Positions 35,730 to 48,856 are shown, counted from the first letter of the stretch. The stretch: 64,000 bases of DNA from Zelopaecilomyces penicillatus (GCA_005765155.1 VCCP01000001.1:6820001-6884000); one strand, 5' to 3'. A program made the numbers and translations. Notes: a model not told the origin generated them from the sequence alone.

Positions 35730-37225
35730 AAGATTCAAACTATGTCATTGACAATGTTTTTGCTGTTCCATGCTCTGCTTGACGAGCATTGGCGTTTTTG
35801 GTCACGACTAGGCTGCATCATCATCATCATCATCATGCCATCTTATGCTTATATTGCACATTATACTCATAGACTGCTGGTCTTTATGAACTGACTATAG
35901 AGACGTCGTCTCTTTGTCGTTTTTGGGGTTTTTAAAACATGCCGAGTCTATTTTCTTTGTTAAATATTGGGAGCGGATGTACAGCGAATGGCACGGTGTC
36001 AACCATATATATACCCCTATCATTATGGTCCACCCTTTGCCTCGCTTTCTCTACTGATAGAATTTTCATGTGTTAACCCATGACTTTGGGAAATCCAAGT
36101 CTCAATGGGGGGGCGTTGCTTTCTTCTTATTACTCCTTTTACATATGCGTCGGTTATGGATGAGCAAACGACAAGGGGAAGCCAAGGGGATGCGATTTTT
36201 GGTTTGTCGATTCCTTTATTTTTATTTGGTGGCGAAAGACCAATTTACTGAGGTATGATTTTCGTCGGATGGCTGTGATGCTATATTTTTTTAGGCATCT
36301 AAGAGCTTTTTTTCTGGTTTTCTTTTTTCCTTCATTTGCCTCGACTGGTGATGACTTGTTTATTGCTTCTGAGGGGGGGGAGGAAGAGTGAGCTGGGTAA
36401 TGTGCCATATGTATGATTCAGGTGTCGTCTTCGGGATACTGGATGGCGATTGGGGTTATTTACATGCATTCTTGACAGAGCAGGACAGCAGATGAGCAAT
36501 GTGGACGGAAATAGATTATGAATTGACATTTAACTTTAAGAAATACGTGTTTGTCTTGTATGCCCATGTGAATATGTAACTCATAAAAGAAATGCTAATA
36601 GATGTCGTGGATTTCGCTGAATGTATGATTCTAATGAAGGCTCACCTTTTACTATGAGTACAATGTTCAGCACCATATTAGCAAATGAACAACACCACAG
36701 CAACAAGTAATAATATATGATATATTTGAATACTGATTATTTTGATTCACGATGCAATCAAAACTTGGATAACACACGCCTAAAACGAAGTAAGTACGCA
36801 TTACTTTCATTTTCAGTTTCGTTTACCAATCTATTTGGTTCGGAAATGCGGAGATGTCGACGGAAGTTGGACAAGGAAAGTCGTTAAAAGAGAGAAGAAG
36901 GATTGACAGAATTATGTGCAAGATGGGGTGGGAGTCATCAACATAGATGATGTAACAAGCCATCGACATATTTGTCCACGGAGGGCGACAAAACTCTTAT
37001 TCACCCTGGTACATTCTAACCATCATTGTTTCAAAGGGTTGTCTTCTATTCTATCAACATGCCCCTTGTTCCCATTTTTATTCTTTTACGTTGTAAACCT
37101 TGGGTCCGTCATCTCATCAACACAAAAAAAAATAGCTTTTTTGTACGTCATAAACAGCCTGGGATATCAAACCATTTTCATGCATGCCCCCCCTCCTTGA
37201 CCGACTCCAATCCAAGATTTTATAA
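35730..37225. other. Intergenic, between convergent RING-PH-VWA gene and CCT8
   Basis: About 1.5 kb, AT-rich, with a CAT triplet repeat (35815-35838) and T runs. No gene supported. Confidence 0.6.
35815..35838. repeat. CAT trinucleotide microsatellite
   Basis: Seven CAT units in a row in the 3' flank of the RING-PH-VWA gene. Confidence 0.85.
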
Positions 37226-39224
37226 TTAGTCCTCATCCCAGTTCTGTAGAAGAAGAAGAAGAAATAGTTAGCGATGTTGTTATTCAAAGATATCATGGGC
37301 GGCAGTGGGTGGTTTGCAGGACAACAACTTACAGGGTTGGGTGCAGGCGGCTTGGGCCCGCCAGCTTGTCGTGATACGATGATCTGATCAACGGACAGGA
37401 CGGTGCGGGCAGTCTCGGTGGCAAGCTTGATTGCCCAGTGCTTGGAAACCAGGAGATCGAGGATGCCCTCTTCTGTGGCATCCAGAGTACCAGTCTCATC
37501 GCTGTTCTGTATCACGCAACGTGTTAGTACTTTACCGAGGACAAGTTGTGTGCTCCTCAGCAGCCTAGGAGGACAAATGTAGCGGGAAACCTTACCTCGA
37601 CATCGACTCCAGTATCTCCATCCTCACCCTTGTGGTGGGCAGCATATAGTGTGCTCAGCACCTCAGTCGCATCCAGACCACAGCTCTCCGCCAGCGTCCG
37701 TGGGACTACCTCGAAAGCCTCACCAAACTTCTTGATGGCATACTGGCTAAGACCGGGAGTCTTCTCGCCAAATGCCTGTATCCTTGCGCTTAGCTGGATT
37801 TCTGTGGCGCCGGCACCGGGGACAAGTCTTGGGTCTTTGGTGATGGCCTTGACTACATTGACGCCATCGTCGACAGCTCGCTCAATGTCCTCAAGGTGGT
37901 TTTGCGTGGCACTACGCAGCACCAGGGTAGCGGTCCTGGTAACCTCATCCTCCTGTCGGAAGACGGTGACACGGTCACCGCCAATCTCAATCGTCTCGAC
38001 AATATCGATGCTACCCATCTCATCAGGCATGGGAGCGCCCAACCGAGCCAGCGGTGTGGCGCCGACAACGCGGCAGATTCTCCTTAACTCAAACTTGCTG
38101 AGGATTCGGATGGCCAGGATACCGTATCGGTTGAGGTAGTGCATCGCCAGGTCACCTATCCGGTCACCGCAGACGACAACCCGCAGACCAGAGTCATGAA
38201 GCTCCTTGATAGCCGTCTCTAGCTGTGCCTCTTCGCCCTTGCTGAAGTCCATCATCTCCTTGGCATTGTGCAGCAACACTGTTCCCTTGGTCTCGGTCTG
38301 GCTGGTGTCGATAGGACAGGTGTAGACACCGACCTTGGCCCGGCTGGCCTTTTTCACGGCTCCATCGGGCTCCTTGGGGAAAACCATTCCCTTGACTACC
38401 TTGCTCTGGTCCAAGCTACCACCCATGATCTTGACGACTCGGATGTTGTCGACATTGAAGTTGGCGGGGTTCTTAGGCAAAACGGCAAGCACAGCCTCTG
38501 CAACGAGACCAGCCAGGAAATCCTCGTTGCCATTCTGTTTGCTTGCAATGACAGTGCGGAGGGACTTGCTGAGCTCCTCGTGGTTCCGGATGTCCTCAAC
38601 CTTGTCCACAGCGAGCTTGTCCAGAGTGCTCAGTGCGAATGCTTGTGCTTTCTCGTAGCCGATGACAATGTCAGAGGCCTTGAGACCCATCCGTAACAGG
38701 TCCTCAGCCTTCCGCAGCAGCTCACCAGCCAGAATAATGACCAGGTTAGTCGCATCACCCATCTCGGCCTCCTGCTGTTGGGAGGCCATGACGAGCAGCT
38801 TTGCGGCGGGGTGGACGACGTCGAGCTCGCGGAGAATGGTAGCAGCGTCTGAGGTGAGGATCATCTTCTGGAGGTGGTTGATGACGACCTTGTTGCGGCC
38901 GTAGGGGCCTAGCGATGTCTGGACGGTCGAGGCAATCGCCCGGCAGGCGTCGATGTTTCGCAACACAGCTCCATCTTCGGAGTCATAGCTGAGGAAAGAA
39001 GTAGCAGTATGTTAGCCAGAATTCAGGATTGAGGTTTGTTGTATTGAATATGAGGCTAGATTCGAGGTTGAGAGCAAACCGTAGGGATGATTCAGGGTGA
39101 GGGCGTGCAAATGGCGGGGCCAAGATGCTGGGATAGATGGCGGGCAGACCAAGACACCCACTTACTTGTTGTAGCCCCCTTTGAACAGGCCCGAGTTGGG
39201 CGCCTTGGGGATATTCAGCGACAT
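37226..39224 (-). CDS. CCT8: T-complex protein 1 subunit theta (CCT8)
   Basis: Four coding exons on the minus strand: 39224-39166, 38988-37596, 37506-37333 and 37243-37226, giving 547 aa, the usual length. CCT8 is one of eight subunits of the cytosolic TRiC/CCT chaperonin, which folds actin, tubulin and other proteins using ATP. The start MSLNIPKAPNSGLFKGGYN sits in a CACAATG context. Group II chaperonin motifs: SLGPYGRNKVVIN, SDAATILRELDVVHPAAKLL, EMGDATNLVIILAGELL, and VPGAGATEIQLSARI near the C-terminal equatorial domain. The last exon holds only five codons (NWDED) and the stop; the acidic end fits the family. It is convergent with the RING-PH-VWA gene. Confidence 0.96.
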
Positions 39225-39811
39225 TGTGAAGGCGGAATGGGCGCTCTGGACGTGGGTTTCCTCGTGGCAGCACCCAGACTTGCGGAGCGAAGTCTTTTTT
39301 TTTGGCGGTGTTGAGTCGGTCGAGTTCTGGCGAGTTCTGTGTCGAGGCCGGGAGAGCTCCTCCAAACTAATAATAGCGGACCCTCCAGAAAATCTTGGGC
39401 GTTGTGTGCCAGGCTGCTAGCAGTATCTGTGGTGGCAGTTAGGTGCAATGGCCAATCAACGGGCTGTAGGAGCCTGGGTTATTCCGGCCCAGCACCACCA
39501 AGCCCACCCTTGTCGCTTTTTACCCCTCGCTAACCCTGACGGGCAGAACAATGTCGACCTATCCTTGATGCATCCGACGATGATTACCTGTTGATTTATA
39601 CCAGTAAGAATGTATCATGGCGACAGGAGACTTTACGATGATCGGTGTCGGATATTAATGCTAAAAATTACTAAAAATTGTTCGAAACACCAACCAATGA
39701 TGTCTACTAATCGGTGATTCTAGCCAACTCTGGTTCATTGCTGTCCCCACATAGCTAATTGAACACGACGCCTTTCTTCAAAACAGCTCCATACTCAAGA
39801 CCCATATCTGC
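39225..39811. promoter_or_regulatory. CCT8 promoter side and 3' flank of the secreted-protein gene
   Basis: About 590 bases. The CCT8 promoter and leader must lie at the low end. No clear heat-shock element could be called by eye. Confidence 0.5.
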
Positions 39812-40175
39812 TTACTCTTTAGCACGAGTTTGTTCCTCATTTTTTTCTGTTTCGTTCCTCCCAAGTAAAGTCTTCACAGCATCCAATGGAATGTTGATGG
39901 CGTCGCCAGCAATGCCACCAGCAACACCCACGGCACTCTGAACAACATTGGAAGCCGCCTGCGCAACGCCACCCACTGGCCCCAGAGTACCGAGCCCGAC
40001 GCTACTAAGTATATCGTCTCTTTTCTGGAAACCATCAACTATTATTCTTGTTATCAATGTTGTTATCTAAAACCGATTGAGGGTGTGTATACTTACAACG
40101 AGCAACAAGAGGCATAGATGCAACAAGAGTTGCCATTGAGGCAACAACAAAGATGGCAACTCCATGGGTCTTCAT
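39812..40175 (-). CDS. Small secreted protein with possible Kex2 site
   Basis: Two coding exons, 40175-40097 and 40038-39812 (58-nt intron with GTAAGT donor and TAG acceptor), giving 101 aa. The N-terminus (MKTHGVAIFVVASMATLVAS) is a clear signal peptide. A dibasic KR at 32-33 could be cut by a Kex2-type protease, leaving a mature chain of about 68 residues. This chain has a Gly/Ala/Val-rich part (GGVAQAASNVVQSAVGVAG), a short amphipathic helix (IPLDAVKTLLG), one N-glycosylation sequon (NET) and a charged end. There are no cysteines, so it is not a typical disulfide-rich effector. No family is recognised. It diverges from the HMG-box gene. Confidence 0.72.
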
Positions 40176-41367
40176 CTTGACAGATGTGAAAGAAGTTGCG
40201 ATGTAAAGAGATTGAGATTTGATATAAGAGGAGAATAGTTAACCAGCTGCTTATGATCAAGAAAGTGATTATTACTTGGTGAGAACTGGAGGCAGGCCCG
40301 GCCTCTACTTATACATGGAAATGGCCTTTACTAGTGAGGCACATCCTATGAGCATTGAGAGATCGTTCACTCATGGCATAGGTCTATTGGAGTTGCAGCT
40401 AGGCACATGTAAATCTCAGAATGCCCAGATGAATGTTAGCAACCCACAGACCTGAGAAGCGGTTCCCCTGGTTCTGCTCCAAGCGAGCGAAAGTTTAAAT
40501 CGAAACAGACCAGACCGTAGCGTCATTCGAGAGTGATGATGCGAGGTTACACTGTAGTTCATCCGGGAAGTAAAACTATAGCCTGACCTCGTTTCCTTCT
40601 CACTAGAAGATATGAGTTTGAGTGGAAACAGTCTTATGCAGGGGTTTATAGTTATTTTCTCTGAGGCCGAATTCGGCAACAGTTGCGTATGGTGAGAATT
40701 GACTTTGTGGTGGATGGTGATGATGACTGTGAGCTGGTTCCAGTTGGCCGTGCGTAGTTTGGTTTGAACATGTTGCGAGATTGCTTCGCCTGAAACGGCC
40801 GGATGAAAACACTGGACAAGTCACCCTAGAAGAAGCGATATGCAGTGTAAACAGCAGTTTGAAATTGGCAGCTGATGGAGAGATGTGTATTTGTCTATTG
40901 AATAACTTGAGTTGATACTTCAACCTTGATGGAAGAGGTACTTGATGCTGCTGTAAGGTGCGCTAGAAATGAAGCCTTCAGTGGGTACCTTCTCTGTACT
41001 GTCAACACCCTGGTCAATCCCTACCTCTTAGTGCGTATTTGCACTGCAGCCATCGCCGACACTCCCATCGCAGCCTCGCAGCACTACCGTGTCAATCGTA
41101 TGGGCTTTTGCGCGTCTCCCGAATTTTCTGCCTCCCTCCTTCGACCCCCATCAATCTCCATCGCCGTCCCATCATCCGCCATTGTCTAGGCCTCCGTTTG
41201 CCGTCCACAACCTCCACGACTGCGCCTGGAAAACATTGTGTAGATCACGTCTCGCCCAGTGACTGCAATTGCGCGCCATCCTCGAGCAGCTGTTGACAGC
41301 CTGCACTCACAAAAAGCTGCGTCTTGTTTGCCGTCTCTCTGGGCTGTTTCCATCACCTCCCATCGCA
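40176..41367. promoter_or_regulatory. Divergent promoter region of secreted-protein and HMG-box genes
   Basis: About 1.2 kb containing both promoters. Overlapping short frames on both strands show no recognisable protein. No specific site assigned. Confidence 0.5.
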
Positions 41368-42606
41368 ATGGCGCCCCATTCTCGTGAGTCTATGTCTCTC
41401 CTTCGCGCATCATAATGCTTCATGTCCATTTCCGAAGTCGCTCTCGTCCAAGCCAAGCCAAGCCTCTCGCCAACAGCTTTTCTTGGTTGTCGCCATTCAC
41501 CTCTACCATTAGCCTCAAACGCCTCCCTGTGACGCCATCGGCCTGCTGCACAGCAATCATGCCGTTGAAAAGAAAGCCATCTAACTGTCATACCAAACCA
41601 GCTGTTGTGCCTCCTTCACTCCCGCCCTCTGTCGAGGAAGCCTATCGACGAAAGTGCGTCCAGCTCAAGAATCGTACCAGCGAGGTCGAAGACGCCAACG
41701 ATGCCGCCCGATTGCGGCTGGCCCGAATTAAGCGACAGGTGGAGAAGTTGAGGATAGAGAGAGCCTTCTTACTCGAACAACTGGCCAAGCGCACCAGTGC
41801 AAACGTCGAGGATTCGGAGGGTAGCCCGAGCCCGCCTCCAACGGTACGTCGCCAGCCCGCTCGTTCACCAGTCCGTTCATCTGCTGGATCGCCAAGGGTG
41901 TCCTTATACTCTGGTGAACTCCAGCATTTTGTACTACACACACAAGTCCTACTCTTAACAGAACGCAAAAGCTAACCAACTCCCACTGCAGCCCAAGGAC
42001 AAACCCCTGCGCATCAAGAAAGGCCATCGTAAATCAACCGCCCCTGGCGATCCAGAATCCAAGGGTGGTGCCGGTGGTTCTTTCAAGGAGCCTGGTTCCC
42101 CTATCTCGGAGACCAATTCACAAGCCGTCAACAGCCAAGCTAAGAGCTCTCGGACCAACGGCGTGAGAAAGTCAGAGGAGGTTAAGAGCGCCTACGACTT
42201 TTTCTGCGACGACAACCGGCCATTATGGGAGGAGAAGAACAAGGACGGCGACCTGGATGTCGAAGAAGAGCTTGTACGATCATGGGAAGCTTTGCCAGAG
42301 TCGGAAAAGGAAGAGTTCCAGGCCAAGCACGACGCCCTGCTCGCCAAGTCTAAGCTAGACAGAGAAGAACGACGGGAGAAAGAGAAGCGAGAGGAGAGAG
42401 AAGCCAAAGAAGATAAGGAGGCAGACGACGAACCTGAATCGCCCAAGAAGAGCGTCGCCAAGTCCGAAGCTGAAGCTGAAGCAGAAGCAGAAGCTGAGGC
42501 CGAGGCTGAAGCTGAGAAGCTCGATGCTCAGGATGACGACGTTGAGATGGTCAACTACGATACTGAGGATCAGGACACCCAGATGGACAAGGACGGCGAT
42601 GACTAG
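41368..42606 (+). CDS. HMG-box protein, Nhp10/Nht1-like (INO80 complex candidate)
   Basis: Best model has three coding exons: 41368-41383, 41554-41843 and 41992-42606, giving 306 aa. The short first exon (MAPHS) ends at a good GTGAGT donor and joins in frame at GCACAG; if it is not used, the start is the ATG at 41559 (299 aa). A basic coiled coil near residues 30-80 (RRKCVQLKNRTSEVEDANDA; LRLARIKRQVEKLRIERAFL) is followed by a Ser/Pro-rich linker. A divergent HMG box lies at about 165-222 (VKSAYDFFCDDNRPLWEEKN; ESEKEEFQAKHDALL). After a charged helix come a (EA)n run (about 42463-42513) and an acidic tail. Proteins of this layout in fungi are Nhp10/Nht1-type subunits of the INO80 nucleosome remodeller. 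The HMG box is clear; the complex assignment is inference. Confidence 0.8.
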
Positions 42607-43192
42607 ACTGAACCCGCTTATGGCATGAGACATGTTCCTGGAAGGCGTTGATTGGGCGGGATTATATATTGCGACTCTGGCTGTTTATTGTATTTTACGC
42701 ATCTCGGGAATCCCTCCCCCATATCTAATTAGAGCATTGGAATGATGGAATAAGCGAACACACCAACTGCTTACTGTACACGCGCGGATTCTTCTTTTTT
42801 TTCTGTCCTGTTGTTCATTTCCCAATTGGCGCATTTTTGACAGACACTTGGGCGTGATATTATATGATCCTATGCATTGCTCTGCAGCTTTCTATCTAAT
42901 AAGAGGAGTACTATAACTTGTGCGTTTTAAAAGAGAAAAAAAGGGAGAAGGGGAGGAAGAAGAAGAAAACACAATTGGGTATTATACTAGTTAGGCTGGA
43001 TTTCGGGGTTCGTCTCGTCATAAACGCCCTGCTTTGCGTTGCTGTGCTTTGCTTTTATATCTGACCCATGACATTTTATCACCCAAAGCATCCACGATAT
43101 ATGTGTAATGTAGATAAAAGAAGAACAGAGTTTCCAAGTTTACCAGAAAAAAAAGGGAGGGAAAAATAGAAATAAGAAAAAACACCCGATTC
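42607..43192. other. Intergenic, between convergent HMG-box and RMD8-like genes
   Basis: About 590 bases of AT- and purine-rich 3' flank, with no gene seen. Confidence 0.6.
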
Positions 43193-45015
43193 TTAAAACT
43201 CCCCAGCATAGATGTCTACGGCAATATTGATGGCTGCGACAACAATCTCCATGGCAATCAACACAATCACTGTAAGAAGGGGGTATAAGTTAGTTTTCGT
43301 TCTTTCACTTGACTTTTTTTTTATTTATATCAACCGATATAAAGAAAAGAGAGCAAAAGGAGGGGGTATCGTGAAAAACTCACCAATCCATTCTAGCTTC
43401 TCGCCATATCCATGACTCAATTGGTCCTTTAGAACCGCCAACAAATCCGCAATCACATCAAGCCGCTCCGTCAACAGACCAACCCGCTGATCCATCTCTA
43501 GATAGCTCCGGACGGCTTGGTACACCGGCTCGAGCTGGGGCTCTACCCAGAACAGCTCGGGGGTATCGAGCACAGAGCCGTTGAGGTGGATGTTGATGCG
43601 GAGGATGAAGAGCTCGCCAATCTGCATGTTGATCTGGGACCTGCTCAGCGCGATTTTGCCCGTGAGGGCGATTTGAGTGGGGATGTCTTTGCAGGTGTCG
43701 ACTGTAGAGGCAATGAGCTCTTCGAATAAAGAGGTCTAAGTAGAAATGTGTAAGTGGTTTGTTTCCTGGTTGTGCGGAGTTGGTGCAAGTGTATATGTCT
43801 ACTCACCTTGACACTTTGCGCCAACGCATGAGAGATAGCCAACTTGGTCATATAACTATTCTTATCCCTCAACGTGATAAAATCGTTATATATCCGCGCC
43901 TGGTACTCCCTCGTGTAGTAGAAATTGAAATGCTCAGTCTCCACATCATCCGGCGCCAGCTTCTCCAGCTCAAACTTGGCAATGTCCTTTAACAGCCTCG
44001 CCTCCTGCGACTCGGACATGCCCCAGATCACCACCACGCCATAGTCAAACAGAAACACTTCGGGCGTGTGTACCTGCACATCAAAGTCCGGTACGCTCTC
44101 GGCGAGTGGGGTGTGGTGCGATACGCTCGGGCCGAGAAGCTCGTCGCTGGGGAGCTGGCCTGCGTCCTGATGATGAGGATGGTGATGTTCACCGTCCATG
44201 CTGAAGCCTTCGCCGTAGCCGGAGTCATGCTGCTCAGAAGCGTGTAGATGATGCCGCTGTTCGCTTTCTAGAGACTCGCTTCCAGTGGAGTGGCGTCGTT
44301 CATATCCCTGGATAGGGCTCTCATGGCTGTGTGTGGGGGGCTTGCTGTACATGTAAGGGGTGTAGATGCACTCGTCAATCAGCTTGGGATTCGCACCGCG
44401 CGATTTGCCGCGTCCCTTGAGAAATCTCATGAGGCCATCCATCTCATATCGATTGGCTGTACAGTATGCCGTGACTCGTGGTAGTCGGTCTCGATCTGCC
44501 TTGCCTAATCTCGCCGCATCTCTCCTAGCCGTTGGGTCCTTGATTCGGGTATACTGTGAATAGACATCCCTCCCGCTTTCTTCGTCTTCCCCATCCTCGC
44601 CGACATCGGGATTCGGCAGAATCTTCAGCTTCTCCGTCTTCTTGGTGCTTCTCTGTGGGCCAATCTTAGGCCCCACGGGCAACGTCATCGTTGACGGCGG
44701 GACTCCTCCGTGACTGTTTCGTCGTCTAAGCTTACTGTTCAGAGCTGCTAACATTGGAGGACCAGTAGCGCTGCTGCTGAAGCCGCTGCTTATTGAGACG
44801 GAAGAGTGGCTGGGGCTGTTGCCAGTCCCATGATGATGACTACTATGTTGGCTCTTTGGCGTCGGATACTGCCGCGGCTCGGGCTCAAAGGTCCTAGTGA
44901 CGGGGTTTGCGCTGAAGGTAACGGTTCGTGTAGGTTTTGGCCGTTGCTCATTGGGAGGCGAAAGAAGCGGCGTGTTCTCGTTGGAGCCACCGTCAGTGGC
45001 TTTGCTGGAATCCAT
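43193..45015 (-). CDS. RMD8: DUF155 family protein, RMD8-like
   Basis: Three coding exons on the minus strand: 45015-43807, 43735-43384 and 43269-43193, giving 545 aa. RMD1/RMD8 family proteins (DUF155; human RMND1) are membrane-anchored; yeast members were found through meiotic nuclear division screens and one acts at mitochondria, but the biochemical activity is unknown. The first ~190 residues are disordered and Ser/Pro/His-rich. The conserved domain starts at YCTANRYEMDGLMRFLKG, continues through VFLFDYGVVVIWGMSESQEA and FNFYYTREYQARIYNDF, and ends in a long helical part (LLTERLDVIADLLAVLKDQL). A single C-terminal membrane helix follows (IVIVLIAMEIVVAAINIAV), as in the family. The frame is open upstream of the chosen ATG, but only to a TTG. 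Confidence 0.88.
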
Positions 45016-45687
45016 GCCGGGTTTCGAGATATCGCAGATGGGGCGTCGTGCCTCTTCAAAAATCAAACAAACAGCTATCTATCTGTGAGTGTTGCGTGAC
45101 TGAATATGGTGTAGTTTGAACTGAATTGCACAGCGGCAGAGACGAATGCGCTTTCTAGGCGAGGAATTGAGACGGGACACCCAGAGCACACACGTGTCGA
45201 TGGACGCAGGCTGTTTCTGGCGGTGCGGGATGTTTGATGAGTTGCTTTTTAGATAGTTTGGCAATGCTCGATGACGGAGGTGCAAACCGATAATTTTCCA
45301 GATTAGGCCAAGACCATCGCCCCCAGTCAGTGATGCCATGGGGCAGGGATCCACTGAGCGGAGTGCCGTAGCAACCAGGCGTGGGCGTTGCAGGTGCTAT
45401 AGTATAGCCTATACTCCGTACTGTAGTATAGTGATAACAATTAATAGCATCCAATGGTAATCAGCCAGTTGTAATACACATTCATCAACCTAACTCGTAG
45501 TACATCTACATGATACGACCAAACATCAATGGCTTCCATCATTCTATCCTAAACACCAAATGATGCAACTGTCAATTAACTTTTCATACAACACAGCTAC
45601 AAAGGAACAACTTTGAAACCCTCCGACAAATTTACAAAGGGAACCATGTTCTCGCACAACGACATCTCCACGAACCGCAGCAGCACA
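45016..45687. other. RMD8-like promoter side and 3' flank of the oxidoreductase gene
   Basis: About 670 bases with no supported gene; promoter of the RMD8-like gene expected at the low end. Confidence 0.55.
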
Positions 45688-47319
45688 CTATTTTTCTTGG
45701 ATTTTCACTTCCATCTTGAATCCAGCATCGTCCGCGCGGTCAATAAGGGCCTGGCCTAGACAACAAGGTGTGTAGAAACCTCCTCCTAACCCAACGTCAT
45801 CCTCCAGCAACGTCATAGCCGCCTGGGCAGAGAACACTGCTGTCACTACAAACAGAAGTGGTCAGTATATGCGGGAAAGCAAACAATAAAGATCGGCAGC
45901 TTCGGGATATAGGGGCCCTCGGACGGTAGGTGGCACTTACTGTAGTACATGCTTCCCTGGAAACGCGCTCGCAAGACAGCTTGCTTGTTTGTTGGCGTAT
46001 CCAGATCCGGATTGGCAATGGCACGGTATTCCACCTGCTCCTTTTTCATATCTTCTCTCGACGGACCTTGACCAGGAGCAGTGACAAACCTCTTGGCAAG
46101 AGTCCTGACCGGTGGCACAAAAACGAGCAAGATCGTTCCCAAGACAAGAGCCCAATGGACGGCAATTCCATAGAGCCAGTTCCGGACTTTATAGTACTCT
46201 GCCCAATGGAACTTGGGCCCATAGAACTCGTCCTTTCGGTTCGGAATCTGTGACAGGAGACCCCAGGAGCGCTCTACCTCGCCTCGGTTGGATGTGCCGA
46301 AGAATGAAGTGGTCACCAAGCCGATGTTTGGAACATGATGAGCACCAAGAACCAGCTGCGGTATAGACTGGTGCGGTCTCTTTGGTTCTTCTGGGTGAGG
46401 AATGGGTGATAGCGCAAATGGGCTGTGTGAGTTTCTCATTTCGTCCATGGTAAAGTGCTCCCACAGACTGAGAACTGTAGCAATTGTGCCACCAGAAGGT
46501 GCCGACCTGTACAGTTTTAGTAAACCACAATTACTGCACTACCCTGGCATATTGCGTCTTTGACTTACTTGATATCATATAGAATAAAAGTGACGTCCTT
46601 AGTCTTGGCTCCAAGTTCTTTGCGAAGACAGCTTGCAAGTGTCCAGGTGCAGAGATCCGCTGGCGCAGATTCCATGCCAACTTGAGGAATCATAATAGCA
46701 CCACTTGCCTTTGCAGTCTCCTCGTACTTCTTGATCATGAGATGAACCCAAGGGACCTCCCCAGTTACATCAAGATAGTGCGTACCAGCCTGTGCGCACG
46801 CCTTGACGGCATGCTCGCCAAACTGACAGTACGGACCAACAGCCGTGATCATCAGAAATGTCTTTTCTGCCAGCGCACCCATCTGGATATCATCGTTGAC
46901 ATCAGCGGTCTCAATGGCTGTGTCAAAGTTAGCCAACCAAGTCAGATTAAAGAAAGAAAGAAAAAGTGGCCCGCCGAAAATTGATAATGGGTGTGTTGTT
47001 GTTTCAAGTGTGAGCTAATAAGGACAACGAACCTGGTGAGGGCCTATTCGGATTCAACTTCTTGCACTCATCAATCAGAGTTTGAAGCTTCTCTTCCGAG
47101 CGTCCAGAAACGGCCCATTTCAAATTAGTTGGGAGATTCGTGGCGATGTATTCCGCAATCAACTGGCCCGTGTATCCTAAGAAGAGATGATGTGTGTGAG
47201 CCCCTTCTCTCGCTTTCTTCACCCCGCCGTCACCAGATCTGCCAGATATAGGGCCATTATTTACCAGTCGCGCCAAATACAACCATGTCATACTGGCGAT
47301 TGTGTTTCTTGAATGCCAT
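45688..47319 (-). CDS. Saccharopine dehydrogenase-like oxidoreductase (SCCPDH type)
   Basis: Five coding exons on the minus strand: 47319-47265, 47176-47033, 46917-46569, 46506-45941 and 45845-45688, giving 423 aa. The N-terminus holds a Rossmann nucleotide-binding loop (YDMVVFGATGYTGQLIAEYI) split by intron 1. Family motifs follow: WAVSGRSEEKLQTL, MITAVGPYCQFGEHAVKACA, THYLDVTGEVPWV and SAPSGGTIATVLSLW. A membrane helix lies at about residues 285-305 (HWALVLGTILLVFVPPV), typical of the SCCPDH-like branch, which is not the lysine-pathway enzyme proper and is linked to lipid droplets in animals. The end (EDDVGLGGGFYTPCCLG) matches the family C-terminus. Substrate unknown. The donor after exon 2 is GTTCGT, weaker than the others; phase supports it. 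Confidence 0.9.
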
Positions 47320-48775
47320 GATGGATTCAATTTTGCAGCGCCAACGCGACCGCTCAGAAAATATACAAGGCTAAAAAAAAAAGCCTCTGCAATAATTTGC
47401 GGGATTTGAAAGAAAATTTCAAATGGTACTTTTTGAAAGAGGAGAATAAGAAGAGGAGGAGAACACCAACACCATGACCTACCCAAGCTACCATACCTGC
47501 CGAGGTCCAGCTCTGCTAGTGGCTGACTGCCCATTCCATGACGAACGCAGACAATACATGTATGCTGCACAAGTCATGGGGCTATATTGATTGATGCGTT
47601 GCTGCCAGATCATGGACGCCTCATTTTGGGCACATTATTTTCCATGCATTCACGTATGGATGGGATTCCAGTTGTTTTAGAAATATGTGTATAGATTTAT
47701 TATATGTCTTTTCTAGGATTAGAGATATGACGTGCGTTCTGCGGGATGATCCTTCGCTCTAAATTGATTACCAAGAGTCCTCGAGGTCTACTGAGACCTT
47801 TTCTTACCTCTGATCACTTCCGCTGATGACAGCACCGCTATAACGGTCGAAACCATTAATTATAGATATATCAAAGATGCCTTAGCGGAACATAATCTAC
47901 TAAGGTAGGTGATCTGCCTGCCCCAGATAACGAATTTTACATTTTTGCTGATTCAACCAATAATGTTCAAGTAAAATAACAGCAAATCGTTCAATAACTG
48001 GATCGAAACACCATTCTTCTCTATAGTTTTATCATTTAATACCTGTGCCAATGTACACACTTACGTGGATAATATCCAAGATATGTACCAAATCAAGCCA
48101 AGTGCGATATGCTTGGGTGTGAGTTGTGACCCAGACTACAGCGGCCAAAACAGCATCAGTCTTGTCTCAGTATTGAACCAAGTCTATCAAGAACAGAAAA
48201 TTAAATCATCGCTCTCCTCGGTCTCATCATCACTACCGCCACAGCCACAATTGTTTCTACATACTTCTGCCATTTTCTTGTTGTCACCTGCCCAACTCCA
48301 AAACTTTCTTGAGTTAAAATATCAATGCGGGGCAGACAACAACTCAAAGATCACCAGCGGCAAGGTTTCTCCGGTGAGAGTTTTTGGCTTGCACAGTGGG
48401 ACAGCCCAAGCATGACAAGACCATTGAATTACAAACGTTTATTTCTAACTTTAGAAGAGAAAATGACAAGTCGATGAGTCCGTAATTGACTTTCTCACAT
48501 TAGGAACCGTGGGCTTGAACTCAACAACATTGAGTGATACGCCCTGCTCACGGAGGTTGTGGTAGATGATCTACTCTCTCAAGAGGCAACCAAATGTGGC
48601 ACTTATAAAGGCGTCGTAAGATGCAAACTATGAGCAAAGTTTTTCTTCTTAGATCCACGAAATGACACAAATATTGACAGCCCAAGGCGCCTTGTAACGC
48701 TCCACAATTGTGAGAAACCTAATGAGCGAGCCATGCCATCGAACCTAAGATCAAGTCTTGATGATGAAGATAGTG

Positions 48776-48785
48776 ATCACGTGAT
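48776..48785. promoter_or_regulatory. ATCACGTGAT palindrome (CACGTG E-box)
   Basis: Ten-base palindrome with a CACGTG core (48778-48783), the site type bound by Cbf1-like bHLH factors. About 190 bases before the eL43 start. Confidence 0.5.
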
Positions 48786-48856
48786 AATCCGCGTGACTTG
48801 CACTTGCCGAGACTTTCGTATCAGCGGAATGGTGGGGTTTCGCTTGTCCCACCACT

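Noticed and set aside
48065..48415. 116-codon plus-strand open frame before eL43
   Set aside because: No recognisable content and starts within AT-rich flanking DNA.
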